A stretch of DNA of 38,658 nt from Deltaproteobacteria bacterium. GTDB taxonomy: Bacteria; Desulfobacterota; Binatia; UBA12015. The stretch covers positions 1 through 38,658 of the forward strand of contig VGTK01000038.1 in the NCBI GenBank assembly GCA_016874715.1. The letters run 5' to 3'. The notes below the pieces were generated by a model, which saw only the letters and a program-made list of their open reading frames with translations, had not been told where the DNA came from and ran no database searches. The translations under genes and the position numbers were made by a program. Of this stretch, positions 1 through 7,572 are shown in pieces (the stretch's first letter is position 1; every line of letters begins with the position of its first letter).

Positions 1-234
1 GATGCCCTGGCCGCGCGCATCGCCGCCGGCGAGACGGCGATCGCGGCGGCCAGCACGCGGATCGCCTCGCTCGAGGACGACGTGGCCGTGCTCCGCCGCG
101 AGACCGAGGCGCTGCGCGAGAGCCGCGACGCGGCGCTCGCGGTGATCGCCGACGTCGAGCGCTCGCTCTCCTGGCGCATCACGTCGCCGCTGCGCGCGCT
201 CACGGCGGCCGCACGCCGCCGCCACGCATCCTGA
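1..234 (+). CDS. C-terminal end of a coiled-coil glycan-biosynthesis-type protein (partial)
   Basis: Reading frame 1 is open from the first base of the window to the TGA at 232-234, giving about 77 residues. The visible part is an Ala/Arg/Glu-rich helix with heptad-like hydrophobic spacing (residues 1-52), then a short basic end containing SLSWRITSPLRAL. That SxSWRxTxPLR signature is known from the C-termini of glycosyltransferases and methyltransferases of surface-polysaccharide clusters, where it follows a coiled coil. The catalytic domain lies outside the window, so the enzyme class cannot be named. It converges on the GNAT gene, and the two stop codons share a hairpin. Confidence 0.7.
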   Translation, partial: DALAARIAAGETAIAAASTRIASLEDDVAVLRRETEALRESRDAALAVIADVERSLSWRITSPLRALTAAARRRHAS

Positions 235-258
235 GCTGCGCTGCCGTCAGCGCAGCTC
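233..258. terminator. Bidirectional hairpin terminator between convergent genes
   Basis: An 11-bp perfect inverted repeat (GAGCTGCGCTG / CAGCGCAGCTC) with a CCGT loop overlaps both the stop of the leftmost gene and the stop of the minus-strand GNAT gene. It has no clear U-tract on either side, which is common in very GC-rich genomes. Its position between two converging stops supports a terminator role for both strands. Confidence 0.6.
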
Positions 259-1320
259 GCGCCGATAGCAGACGTAGCTCGCGCACACGGTCGCGCCGAG
301 CTTCTCGGCGGTGCGCCGCGACGGTCCGTTGTCGTCGAGCACCAGCGTGTAGCTGAGGAAGCGTGCGCCGCGGCGAACGAGCTCGAGGTAGCCGCGCGCT
401 GCCATCGCGAGGTTCAGTCCCTGCCGTCGGGCCGGCTCGCGGACCGCGATGGCGAGCGTGTTGAGGCGCTCGTCGGCGGCGAGGCGGTGGCCGGGTGCCA
501 GCACCGCGTGCGCCGACGTCTCGGGCACGAGCCACAGCGCGCCGAGCGGCTCGCCGTCCCGGTAGGCGAGCACCGAGCAGTCGAGCATGCCGGCGGGCGC
601 GAGGCTCGCGACGACCAGCGCCAGCTCGTCCTCCGAGAACGGCGTGTAGCCCCAGTGTGCGCGGAAGGCGTCGTCCCAGACGAGGTGCAGGTCGGCGGTG
701 CGGCGCTCGAACGGCACCTCGCGCAGCCACGGCAGCTCGAAGCCGGCGCGGCGTCCGGCCTCGACCATCGCCTCCCAGCGCGCGACCAGCGCCGGCGTGA
801 CGGCGAGCTTGTAGTCGACGAAGCCGCGCTCGGGGGCGAAGCCCGCTTCGCGGAGGAGGGCGTGGTAGCCGGGCGGGTTGTGGCGCAGCACGCTCGGCGG
901 CAGCGGGTCGTAGGCGTCGGTGACGAACGGGAAGTCGAAGACGCCGAAGCCGGCGCGCGCGGCGGTGACGCCCTCGCGCGCGAGCCAGGCGCAGGACGCG
1001 TCGAGCAGCGCGTGCGTGGCGTCGTGTGCGTCCGGGAAGGCCTCGAAGAGCACGACGTGGCCGATGCGCTCGTGCCAGTGACGATGGTAGCGCTCGTCGA
1101 CCACCGCGACCGCGCGTGCCACGAGACGTCCGTCCGCACGCGCGACGAAGGGCCGGATCCGTCGGTCGGCGGCGAACGGGCTCTCGCCCGTGAGCAGCGG
1201 CAGCTCCGTGCTCTGCTCCGGTCCCCAGCGCGCCCGGCGGGTGGCGTGGACCGCGTCGTGGAGGCGGATCAGCGCGACGAGGTCGGCGCGGCGCTCCGGA
1301 ACCTCGACGACGACGGCCAC
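247..1320 (-). CDS. Large GNAT-family N-acyltransferase (YghO-like)
   Basis: A 357-residue protein. The second half reads as a GNAT fold: a central strand with GEPLGALWLVPE (about 254-265), then LNTLAIAVREPARRQGLNLAMAARGYLEL (about 284-312), an acetyl-CoA-binding motif A variant, and a C-terminal DNGPSRRTAEKLGA segment typical of GNAT tails. The N-terminal half holds a HNPPGYHALLREAGF-type motif seen in YghO-like proteins. The length is about twice a single GNAT domain, so it may be a two-domain acyltransferase. The substrate is unknown. It starts 7 bp after the stop of the acyl-CoA synthetase and is probably cotranscribed with it, so an acyl-CoA product of that ligase is a possible donor (inference). 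Confidence 0.7.
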   Translation of the reverse strand: MAVVVEVPERRADLVALIRLHDAVHATRRARWGPEQSTELPLLTGESPFAADRRIRPFVARADGRLVARAVAVVDERYHRHWHERIGHVVLFEAFPDAHDATHALLDASCAWLAREGVTAARAGFGVFDFPFVTDAYDPLPPSVLRHNPPGYHALLREAGFAPERGFVDYKLAVTPALVARWEAMVEAGRRAGFELPWLREVPFERRTADLHLVWDDAFRAHWGYTPFSEDELALVVASLAPAGMLDCSVLAYRDGEPLGALWLVPETSAHAVLAPGHRLAADERLNTLAIAVREPARRQGLNLAMAARGYLELVRRGARFLSYTLVLDDNGPSRRTAEKLGATVCASYVCYRRELR

Positions 1321-1327
1321 GCGGTCC

Positions 1328-2974
1328 TCAGGCCTGGTCGGGGTGCGCGAGCGCCTCGGACGCCGCCCAGCGGTAGTCGGCCTTGCCGCTCGGGCTGCGC
1401 ACGATGTGATCGAGGAAGATCACCGCCTTCGGCAGCTTGTACCGCGCCACGTGGCGCGCGCACTCCTCGAGCAGCGACGCGCGGCTCACCTCGCTGTCCG
1501 GTCGCAGCTGCACCAGCGCCACGACCTCCTGCCCCCAGCGCTCGCTCGGACGCCCGACGACGACCGTGTCGTACACGGCCGCGTGGCACTTGAGCGCGTG
1601 CTCGACCTCCTCGGCGAAGATCTTCTCGCCGCCCGAGTTGATGCACACGGAGTCGCGGCCGAGCAGCTCGATCGCGCCGTCGGCGGCGACGCGCGCCCGG
1701 TCGCCGGGCAGCGAGTAGCGCAGCCCGTCGATCTCCGGGAACGTGCGCTGCGTCTTGGCGGCGTCGCCGAGGTATCCCAGCGGGACGCGGCCGGCCTTGG
1801 CGAGCCAGCCGACGTCCGCGTCGCCGGCCTGCAGGATCCTGCCGCGGTCGTCGCTCAGCACGCAGTTGTCGGCCACCGGCTTGAAGGTCCCGGTCGCGAC
1901 CTCGCTGGCATTGGCGCTGAAGCTCTGGCCCTGGCGGCCGGTCTCCGACGAGCCGACCGCGTCGAGCAGCGTCACCTTCGGCAGCAGCTCGTGCAGCGCG
2001 CGCTTGAGCGTCGTGTTCAGCGGGGCGCCGCCCGAGATGACCAGGCGCAGGGATTGCGTATCGTAGCCGCCGCGGCGGAGCTGGTCGACGAGCGGGCGGG
2101 CGAACGCGTCCCCGACGATGAGCATCGAGGTCACGCGCTCGCGCTCGATGGTCCGCCAGACGTCGTCGGCGTCGAGGTGCTCGACGTGCCGCTGGATGAC
2201 GACGGTGCCGCCGGCGTGGAACGTCGTGAACGCGTTCCAGCTGGCCGCGCCGTGCATGAACGGCGGCGCCGGCAGCGTACGCACCTTGCCGCGCTTCGCA
2301 TGCGCGACGATCTCGTCGAGCGAGGAGAACTCCGGTCCTTCGCCGCGGCGCCCGCCGAGCGCCGTCACGAAGATGTCGGCCTGGCGCCAGAGCACGCCCT
2401 TGGGCATGCCGGTCGTGCCGCCGGTGTAGATCACGTAGAGGTCGTCGGGTGAGCGGGGTCCGGGTGGACGCTCGTCCGACGAAGACGCCAGCGCCTGCTC
2501 GTAGTCGAGCGCGCCCGGCAGGAGCGCGTTGCCCGAGCCGTCGGCAACCTGCAGCAGGACGTCGATGCCCTCGAGCTGCGGCAGGACCTTGGCGAGCAGC
2601 GGCGCGAACGCGGCGTGGTACAGGATGCCGCGCGGGCGCGCGTCGCGCATCAGGTAGAGGAGCTCCTCCTCGACGTAGCGATAGTTGACGTTGAACGGCG
2701 CGACGCGGGCCTTGAACGCGCCCAGCATGCCCTCGAGGTACTCCGGGCCGTTGTAGAGGTAGAGTGCCAGGTGGTCCTGACCGGACTCCCATCCCGACAG
2801 CCCGGCGCGCTCGCGGACGTTTCCGAGGCCCCTCGAGCGCAGCAGGTTGGCGAGCCTGCGGCTGCGGTCGTCGACCTGCGCCCAGGTGAGACGGCGCGTG
2901 TCGTGGACGATGCACTCGCGGTCGGGCACCGCGCCGGCGATCGCCTCGTGGATGTCGGCGAGATTGAAATCCAT
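1328..2974 (-). CDS. Acyl-CoA synthetase, AMP-binding (FadD19-like)
   Basis: A 548-residue class I adenylate-forming ligase that should activate a carboxylic acid to acyl-AMP and then acyl-CoA. Seen in sequence: the P-loop YTGGTTGMPKG (183-193), GSSETG (341-346), PGDRAR (423-428), the hinge GRDSVCINSGGEKIF (439-453) and the catalytic lysine in PSGKADYRW (K531). The YTGGTTGMPKGVLW variant is typical of FadD ligases acting on bulky or steroid-type acids; the actual substrate is not established. The ATG is preceded by GAGGA. It is paralogous to the ligase at 7573-9216: 73 of the first 100 residues are identical in an ungapped alignment. It leads an apparent operon with the GNAT downstream and is divergent from the propeller lipoprotein. 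Confidence 0.9.
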   Translation of the reverse strand: MDFNLADIHEAIAGAVPDRECIVHDTRRLTWAQVDDRSRRLANLLRSRGLGNVRERAGLSGWESGQDHLALYLYNGPEYLEGMLGAFKARVAPFNVNYRYVEEELLYLMRDARPRGILYHAAFAPLLAKVLPQLEGIDVLLQVADGSGNALLPGALDYEQALASSSDERPPGPRSPDDLYVIYTGGTTGMPKGVLWRQADIFVTALGGRRGEGPEFSSLDEIVAHAKRGKVRTLPAPPFMHGAASWNAFTTFHAGGTVVIQRHVEHLDADDVWRTIERERVTSMLIVGDAFARPLVDQLRRGGYDTQSLRLVISGGAPLNTTLKRALHELLPKVTLLDAVGSSETGRQGQSFSANASEVATGTFKPVADNCVLSDDRGRILQAGDADVGWLAKAGRVPLGYLGDAAKTQRTFPEIDGLRYSLPGDRARVAADGAIELLGRDSVCINSGGEKIFAEEVEHALKCHAAVYDTVVVGRPSERWGQEVVALVQLRPDSEVSRASLLEECARHVARYKLPKAVIFLDHIVRSPSGKADYRWAASEALAHPDQA

Positions 2975-3053
2975 CGGGTTGTCCTCGTCGCGTGGCTTTA
3001 GCTAGAAGTCCGCGGTCCCGCATTCCAGCCGTGGGACCGGGAGAGGGTGCACG

Positions 3054-3974
3054 ATGCGGAGCAGGAGTCGGATTGCAGCCTGGATCGTGGGCCTCACGGT
3101 CACGACGGTCGTGGCCACCCTCGGCTGCGGTGGCGGCGGCGGCGAGGACAGCGGGATCCAGCTCAACGCCGTCGCATTCGGCGACGGCGTGTTCGTCGCG
3201 GTCGGCGACTCGGACCGGGCGTTCGCCAATCCGGGGACCGGCTGGACGCCGTTCGTGACCGGGGTGTCGGGGCTCGACGGCGTCGCGTGGTCGCGTCGGC
3301 TCGGCACGTTCGTCGCCGTGGGCGACGGCGGCGCGATCCTCACGACCGTCGACGGCGTGAGCTGGACGCAGCAGGGCTCGCCGACGACGGTCAACCTGTT
3401 CGGCGTCGCCGCGGGCGATGCGGCGGTGATCGCCGTGGGCGACGGCGGGACGATCCTGTCCTCGCTCGACGGCGAGACCTGGGTGCCGCGGAGCAGCGGC
3501 ACCGACGCGTCGCTCTACGCGGTCGCCTTCGGCGGCGTCGGCGAGGTCGTCGCGGCCGGCGCGGGCGGGACGGTCGTGGTCTCGCGCGACGGCGGGCTCA
3601 CCTGGGCGGCGACGTTCTCCGGCCTCACCAACGACCTGCGGGGTGTCGCCTACGGATCCAACGGCTGGGTCGCGGTCGGCCAGAACGGCATCATCCTGCA
3701 GGGCCCGGAGCCGACCGACTGGCAGCTCGTCGGCGACGGCATCCTGCCGAACCTCAACGGCGTCGCGTTCCTGCAGGGGCTGTACACCGTGGTCGGCGAC
3801 GACGGGAGAATCCTGACGTCGGGCGACGGCATCGTCTACGGCGAGAGCGTGTCGAACACCGGCCAGTTCCTCTTCGGTGCCGCGTTCGGCAACGGCACGT
3901 TCTTCGTCGTGGGGTCGGGAGGTCGCGCGCTGAACTCGGTCGACGGGGTGATCTACCGGGACAGCAAGGTGTAG
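3054..3974 (+). CDS. Secreted beta-propeller lipoprotein with BNR/Ycf48-like repeats
   Basis: A 306-residue protein with a hydrophobic N-terminal segment (about 7-24) ending in TLGC followed by a Gly run. This is a lipobox-like site with Cys25, although position -3 is Thr rather than Leu. The rest consists of about seven repeats of the pattern GVAxGxxxxVAVGDGGxILxSxDGxxW, for example around residues 80-110, 120-150 and 160-190. This is the photosystem-assembly/BNR type of beta-propeller. Such proteins usually bind ligands or act in assembly rather than catalysis, and no catalytic motif is visible. A GGAGAGG ribosome-binding site lies 6 bp before the ATG. It is divergent from the acyl-CoA synthetase, with 79 bp between starts. 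Confidence 0.75.
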   Translation: MRSRSRIAAWIVGLTVTTVVATLGCGGGGGEDSGIQLNAVAFGDGVFVAVGDSDRAFANPGTGWTPFVTGVSGLDGVAWSRRLGTFVAVGDGGAILTTVDGVSWTQQGSPTTVNLFGVAAGDAAVIAVGDGGTILSSLDGETWVPRSSGTDASLYAVAFGGVGEVVAAGAGGTVVVSRDGGLTWAATFSGLTNDLRGVAYGSNGWVAVGQNGIILQGPEPTDWQLVGDGILPNLNGVAFLQGLYTVVGDDGRILTSGDGIVYGESVSNTGQFLFGAAFGNGTFFVVGSGGRALNSVDGVIYRDSKV

Positions 3975-4093
3975 CGAGCCGGTCTCGGGGTGCCGCAACC
4001 CACGCCGCGGTGAGCCAGCGGTCGATGCCGCGCGGCGCACGGCGGTGTCGTCGCCGGGATGCCTGGCGCGCGGCGTTCGCGGTGGACGAGGCT

Positions 4094-6565
4094 CTAGAGC
4101 GAGCCCAGGAACGCGAGCAGCGCCTCGCGCTCGAGGGCGCTCAGCGCGAGGTAGCGGTCGCGCGATCCCGTTGCCTCGCCCCCGTGCGCCACGATCGCGG
4201 CATCGAGCGTCGGCGCGCGGCCGTCGTGCAGGTACGGCGCGCTGCGCCCCACGCCCCACAGCGGTGCGGTGCGAAACTCGCTTTCGCTCGCGTCGCCCTG
4301 CACGATGCCGTCGGCCAGCGCGGGCCCCATGTCGTGCAGGAGAAGATCCGAGTACAGCGAGGCCGGCTGCGCGTGCAGCGCCCGGATCACGCTCGGTCCG
4401 CTGCGCAGCTTCTCGACGTGGCAATGCTGGCAGCGCGCCTTGCGGAACGCCGTCTTGCCCTTGCGCTCCGTCTGGGTCGGCCTGTCGACGCCGAGCGGCG
4501 CGAGCAGGCGCAGGAAGTCCGCCCGCGCCGCGAGCGCGCTGCCGTCGTCCTCGGGGTCGGGCGCCGGGTCGCACGGCGCGGGCACTCCCTGCGGCGCCGG
4601 ATCGATCGGGTAGGCAGCCGACGTGATGCCGATCTGCGCGTGACCGTGTGCCGCGATGAGCTCTTCGAGCGACGCCCACTGCGCCTTCCAGCCGAACCGG
4701 CCGATGCGCCCGCCGACCATGTGGGCGCGGCCCGAGATGCCATCGCGGTTCTTGTCGGTCGGATCGGCCTTGCGCAGGATCACGTCCTCGCGCGCGAGCT
4801 CGATCAAGCCCGCACCGAACGCTGCGGGCGTCTCGTGCCACGCGCTCACGTCGGCCGTCGCGGGCAGCGTCTCGCCGTCGACGGAGCAGCTCGCGCTTGC
4901 CACGCCGCGCTCCTGCAGCTCCGGCCCGCCCAGCAGCGTGAGCGGGTCGAACGCCGCACCGGCGCCGCGACCGAACAGCCGCACGCGCCGCGCGCTCGAG
5001 CCGCCGATCGCGGGCCAGCTGTGGCACTCGGCGCAGCTGTCGCCGTTGAACACCGGTCCGAGGCCGGTCTCGGGCGTGTGGATCGCGGCGAAGCGGTCGA
5101 GGCCCGCGTCGAAGCGCGCGCCTTCCTCGATCGTGACGCGGGCGTGCGGCAGCGGCGCGCAGGCGTCGGTCGGAAGCTGCTCGGGATTGGGCAGGATCGG
5201 GCAGTTGTCGCAGCGATCGCCGATCGCGTCGCCGTCACCGTCGGCCTGATCGGGATTGAAACGAGTCGCGCAGTTGTCGGCGCCGCACGCGTCGCCCGGC
5301 AGACCGAATCCGTCGCCGTCGACGTCGTTGCAGGGGTCGCACGCGTCACCGATGCCGTCGCCGTCGAGGTCGAGCTGGTCGGGGTTCGCCACCGTCGGGC
5401 AGCTGTCGCACGCGTTGCCCGGCCCGTCTCCGTCCGGATCACCCTGCTCGGGATTGACGATCGTCGGGCAGTTGTCGGGCGGGCAGACGTTCGAGGGGAA
5501 CTCGGCGTTGCCGAAGCCGTCGCCGTCGAGGTCCGTGCAGGCGTCCCAGGGGTTGTCGATCCCGTCGCCGTCGGCATCGGCGACCGCGGTCACGACCTCG
5601 ACCACGTTGCCCGTCGGGTCCTGGCCGCCGAGCGGGGCGCGGAGCACGATCGGCGAGCATCCGGTGACGACGGTCTGCTGCACGAGGTTGTCGTGCGCGC
5701 CGACGAAGCGGAAGCACTCGTCGTCGGCGACGATCACGTAGCCGCTCTGGACGGCGTTGCCGTTCGGATGCGTCCACAGGCCGGACACGTCGTCGAGGTA
5801 CGCCTGGAAGGAGAAGCCGACCCCGTCGAGCACGTTCCCCTGGAACAGGTTGCCGCTCGACGCGCCGCGCACCTGGATGGGCTTGTCGCGCACGACGTTG
5901 CCCGTGAAGACGTTGCCGGTCGCGTGCTTGACGTAGACCGCGGTCGCGCCGGACTCCTCGATCGCGTTGTTGGTGATCGAGCTGTCGCTCGCCTCGAGCA
6001 GGTACACGTTCTCGTAGGCGGCGCGGAGGAAGACGTTCCCGTCGACCAGCGCCCGGAGCGTTCCCGTTCCGAGGTGGATCCCCTCGTCGAAGCTGTCGCG
6101 CACCAGGTTGCGCTCGACGCGGTTGTCCTGTGTCGGCCCGGCCGCGGTCGCCCCCGCGAGGTCGATGCCGTAGTTGTTGTCCGCGGTCTCGTTGTCGGCG
6201 ACGACGTTCGATGCTCCGCCGCGGATGCGGATGCCGCGCACGAAGCCGCTCACGAAGCAGTTGCGTACCGTGGCACCCGTCCTGTCGTTGAGGTTCACAC
6301 CGTACGATGCGCCGCTGCCGCCGTCTCCGGTGATCGCGTGGCGCGCGCAGTCGAGCGTCACGCCGGACGCGACGTGCAGACCGACGTGCGAGCAGGGCCC
6401 GAGATCGGCAGCGAGTGTCGTGCTGGTCTGCACGGTGTCGCCGCACTGGCAAGCGACGGCACCACCGCAGTTCGCAGCCTCCACCGGCGGGACGAGCGCC
6501 AGCCGGAGCGCGGCTCCCGCCAGAAGGAGCACGAGGAGCGACGCGCGGCAGGATCGTCGGGGCAC
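4094..6565 (-). CDS. Secreted beta-helix / thrombospondin-type-3 / di-heme oxidoreductase fusion
   Basis: An 823-residue exported protein with three parts. Residues 1-30 are a signal peptide (cleavage likely after PPVEA). Residues about 45-325 are a parallel beta-helix with many short N-rich turns (GNVF, DNxxxxN). Residues about 329-470 carry five or more DxDGDGxGD and CPxxxNPDQ units, the calcium-binding thrombospondin type 3 pattern. Residues about 475-823 match the di-heme oxidoreductase (DUF1111, MauG/cytochrome c peroxidase-related) family, with [15 protein letters not shown] (heme site C511-H515), a second heme site CQHCH (712-716), [12 protein letters not shown] and [14 protein letters not shown]. 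Each domain type is known separately; I do not recall this order in one chain. Role inferred: calcium-stabilised extracellular or cell-surface electron-transfer or oxidative enzyme. The stop is shared with no neighbour, and it lies 141 bp downstream of msrA on the same strand. Confidence 0.85.
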   Translation of the reverse strand: MPRRSCRASLLVLLLAGAALRLALVPPVEAANCGGAVACQCGDTVQTSTTLAADLGPCSHVGLHVASGVTLDCARHAITGDGGSGASYGVNLNDRTGATVRNCFVSGFVRGIRIRGGASNVVADNETADNNYGIDLAGATAAGPTQDNRVERNLVRDSFDEGIHLGTGTLRALVDGNVFLRAAYENVYLLEASDSSITNNAIEESGATAVYVKHATGNVFTGNVVRDKPIQVRGASSGNLFQGNVLDGVGFSFQAYLDDVSGLWTHPNGNAVQSGYVIVADDECFRFVGAHDNLVQQTVVTGCSPIVLRAPLGGQDPTGNVVEVVTAVADADGDGIDNPWDACTDLDGDGFGNAEFPSNVCPPDNCPTIVNPEQGDPDGDGPGNACDSCPTVANPDQLDLDGDGIGDACDPCNDVDGDGFGLPGDACGADNCATRFNPDQADGDGDAIGDRCDNCPILPNPEQLPTDACAPLPHARVTIEEGARFDAGLDRFAAIHTPETGLGPVFNGDSCAECHSWPAIGGSSARRVRLFGRGAGAAFDPLTLLGGPELQERGVASASCSVDGETLPATADVSAWHETPAAFGAGLIELAREDVILRKADPTDKNRDGISGRAHMVGGRIGRFGWKAQWASLEELIAAHGHAQIGITSAAYPIDPAPQGVPAPCDPAPDPEDDGSALAARADFLRLLAPLGVDRPTQTERKGKTAFRKARCQHCHVEKLRSGPSVIRALHAQPASLYSDLLLHDMGPALADGIVQGDASESEFRTAPLWGVGRSAPYLHDGRAPTLDAAIVAHGGEATGSRDRYLALSALEREALLAFLGSL

Positions 6566-6665
6566 GGGCGGCGAGGGTAGTGCCGCGGAGCGTTCTGGGC
6601 AAGGCGAAATCCCTCGCCCGGCGGGCCTCGCAAGGGGGCGGGACGCGCAGGCTCTGCGCGGTGCG

Positions 6666-6698
6666 CTGGCGGCCCGGCTGGTGATCGCCGGGGGCCAG
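6666..6698 (-). terminator. Imperfect hairpin after msrA
   Basis: CCCGGC and GCCGGG arms close on an 8-base loop and are extended by an outer CTGG/CCAG pair across an internal mismatch. It lies just downstream of the msrA stop on the minus strand. There is no U-tract, so this is a weak terminator call. Confidence 0.35.
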
Positions 6699-6706
6699 TC
6701 GCCGGG

Positions 6707-7363
6707 TCACCCCGCCTTGCCCCAGAGCTGCTCGAGACGCTGGTCGCGGCCGCAGCCGTAGCGGTAGTAGCGGTACCGCACCGGGTTCTTCTCGTAGTAG
6801 TCCTGGTGGTACTCCTCGGCGGGCCAGAACTCGGCCGCGGCGACGACCTGCGTGACGATCGGCTGCGCGAAGCGTCCCGACTCCTCGAGGTCCTTCTTCG
6901 ACTTCTCGGCGAGCCGCTGCTGCTCCTCGTCGTGGAAGAAGATGGCGCTCCGGTACTGGCTGCCGCGGTCACAGAACTGCGCGTTCGGGGTGAGCGGGTC
7001 GATGTTGCGCCAGAACACGTCGAGCAGCTTCTCGTACGACACGCGGCTCGGGTCGTAGACCACCTCGACCGCCTCGGTGTGGCCCGTACCGCCCGCCGAG
7101 ACCTCCTCGTAGGTCGGGTTCTTCTTCGTGCCGCCGGTGTATCCCGACGTCGTCGAGAGGACGCCGTCGAGCTTGTCGAACGGCGGCTCGACGCACCAGA
7201 AGCAGCCACCGGCGAAGGTTGCCTTGCCGGTCTTCGCGGCAGCCGGCGACGGTGCGGGGCTCTGCGCCGCCGCGCGCGTGGCGGCCCACGCCGTGCTCGC
7301 GATCGCAATCGCAATCGCAATCGCGAGCACGAACGTCCCGGTTCGGTGTCGAGGGGTCGGCAT
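6707..7363 (-). CDS. msrA: Exported peptide-methionine (S)-S-oxide reductase MsrA
   Basis: A 218-residue protein that reduces methionine-S-sulfoxide in proteins. The MsrA signature GGCFWC (52-57, catalytic Cys54) is followed by a conserved GYTGG (74-78), GHTEAVEVVYDP (94-105), CDRGSQYRSAIF (131-142) and the HQDYY motif (186-190). A possible resolving cysteine is C204. Residues 1-27 form a signal peptide whose hydrophobic core is a perfect (Ala-Ile)4 run, with cleavage likely near AWA, so the enzyme should act in the periplasm. The DNA for that run is a microsatellite inside an inverted repeat (separate entry). It lies downstream of an acyl-CoA synthetase but is separated from it by a strong terminator. 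The downstream secreted heme protein suggests a shared oxidative envelope context (inference). Confidence 0.93.
   Translation of the reverse strand: MPTPRHRTGTFVLAIAIAIAIASTAWAATRAAAQSPAPSPAAAKTGKATFAGGCFWCVEPPFDKLDGVLSTTSGYTGGTKKNPTYEEVSAGGTGHTEAVEVVYDPSRVSYEKLLDVFWRNIDPLTPNAQFCDRGSQYRSAIFFHDEEQQRLAEKSKKDLEESGRFAQPIVTQVVAAAEFWPAEEYHQDYYEKNPVRYRYYRYGCGRDQRLEQLWGKAG
7292..7331. repeat. Hexanucleotide microsatellite nested in a 12-bp inverted repeat (msrA signal peptide)
   Basis: The plus strand has arms CGTGCTCGCGAT (7292-7303) and ATCGCGAGCACG (7320-7331), which are exact reverse complements. They flank consecutive CGCAAT units that encode the alternating Ala-Ile core of the MsrA signal peptide. 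Gain or loss of one unit would keep the frame and change the hydrophobic core by two residues. Confidence 0.8.
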
Positions 7364-7534
7364 GAGTCCTCCGTGCGCCCGCCCGGTCGGCGGCCTTGTC
7401 CCCTTAGACTACCACGCGGCGGATTTCGTTTCGGAACCCGGTGCCGCGGTTGCCCGCGACGCCGTCGCCGCGTTCCGCAGGCGGCAGGTCCGACGATCCG
7501 CGCGCGCAGCGCGCGGCCGTCCGACGGGGGCGCG

Positions 7535-7572
7535 CGAGCGGGCACGCGACCGACTGCTCGCGTGCCCGCTCG
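7535..7572 (-). terminator. Strong hairpin terminator after the second acyl-CoA synthetase
   Basis: A perfect 15-bp inverted repeat (CGAGCGGGCACGCGA / TCGCGTGCCCGCTCG) with an 8-base loop directly abuts the stop codon of the minus-strand ligase. There is no U-tract. Stem length and placement make this the most convincing terminator in the window. It insulates the ligase from msrA. Confidence 0.75.

Noticed and set aside
1269..5027. Long minus-strand open frame spanning several genes
   Set aside because: It crosses genes on both strands and gives Arg-rich nonsense; a shadow of high GC.
3047..6580. Very long plus-strand open frame antisense to the fusion oxidoreductase
   Set aside because: GC-rich codon bias leaves stops rare on the opposite strand; the translation is Arg/Ala/Val-rich with no motif, while the minus-strand product has full domains.
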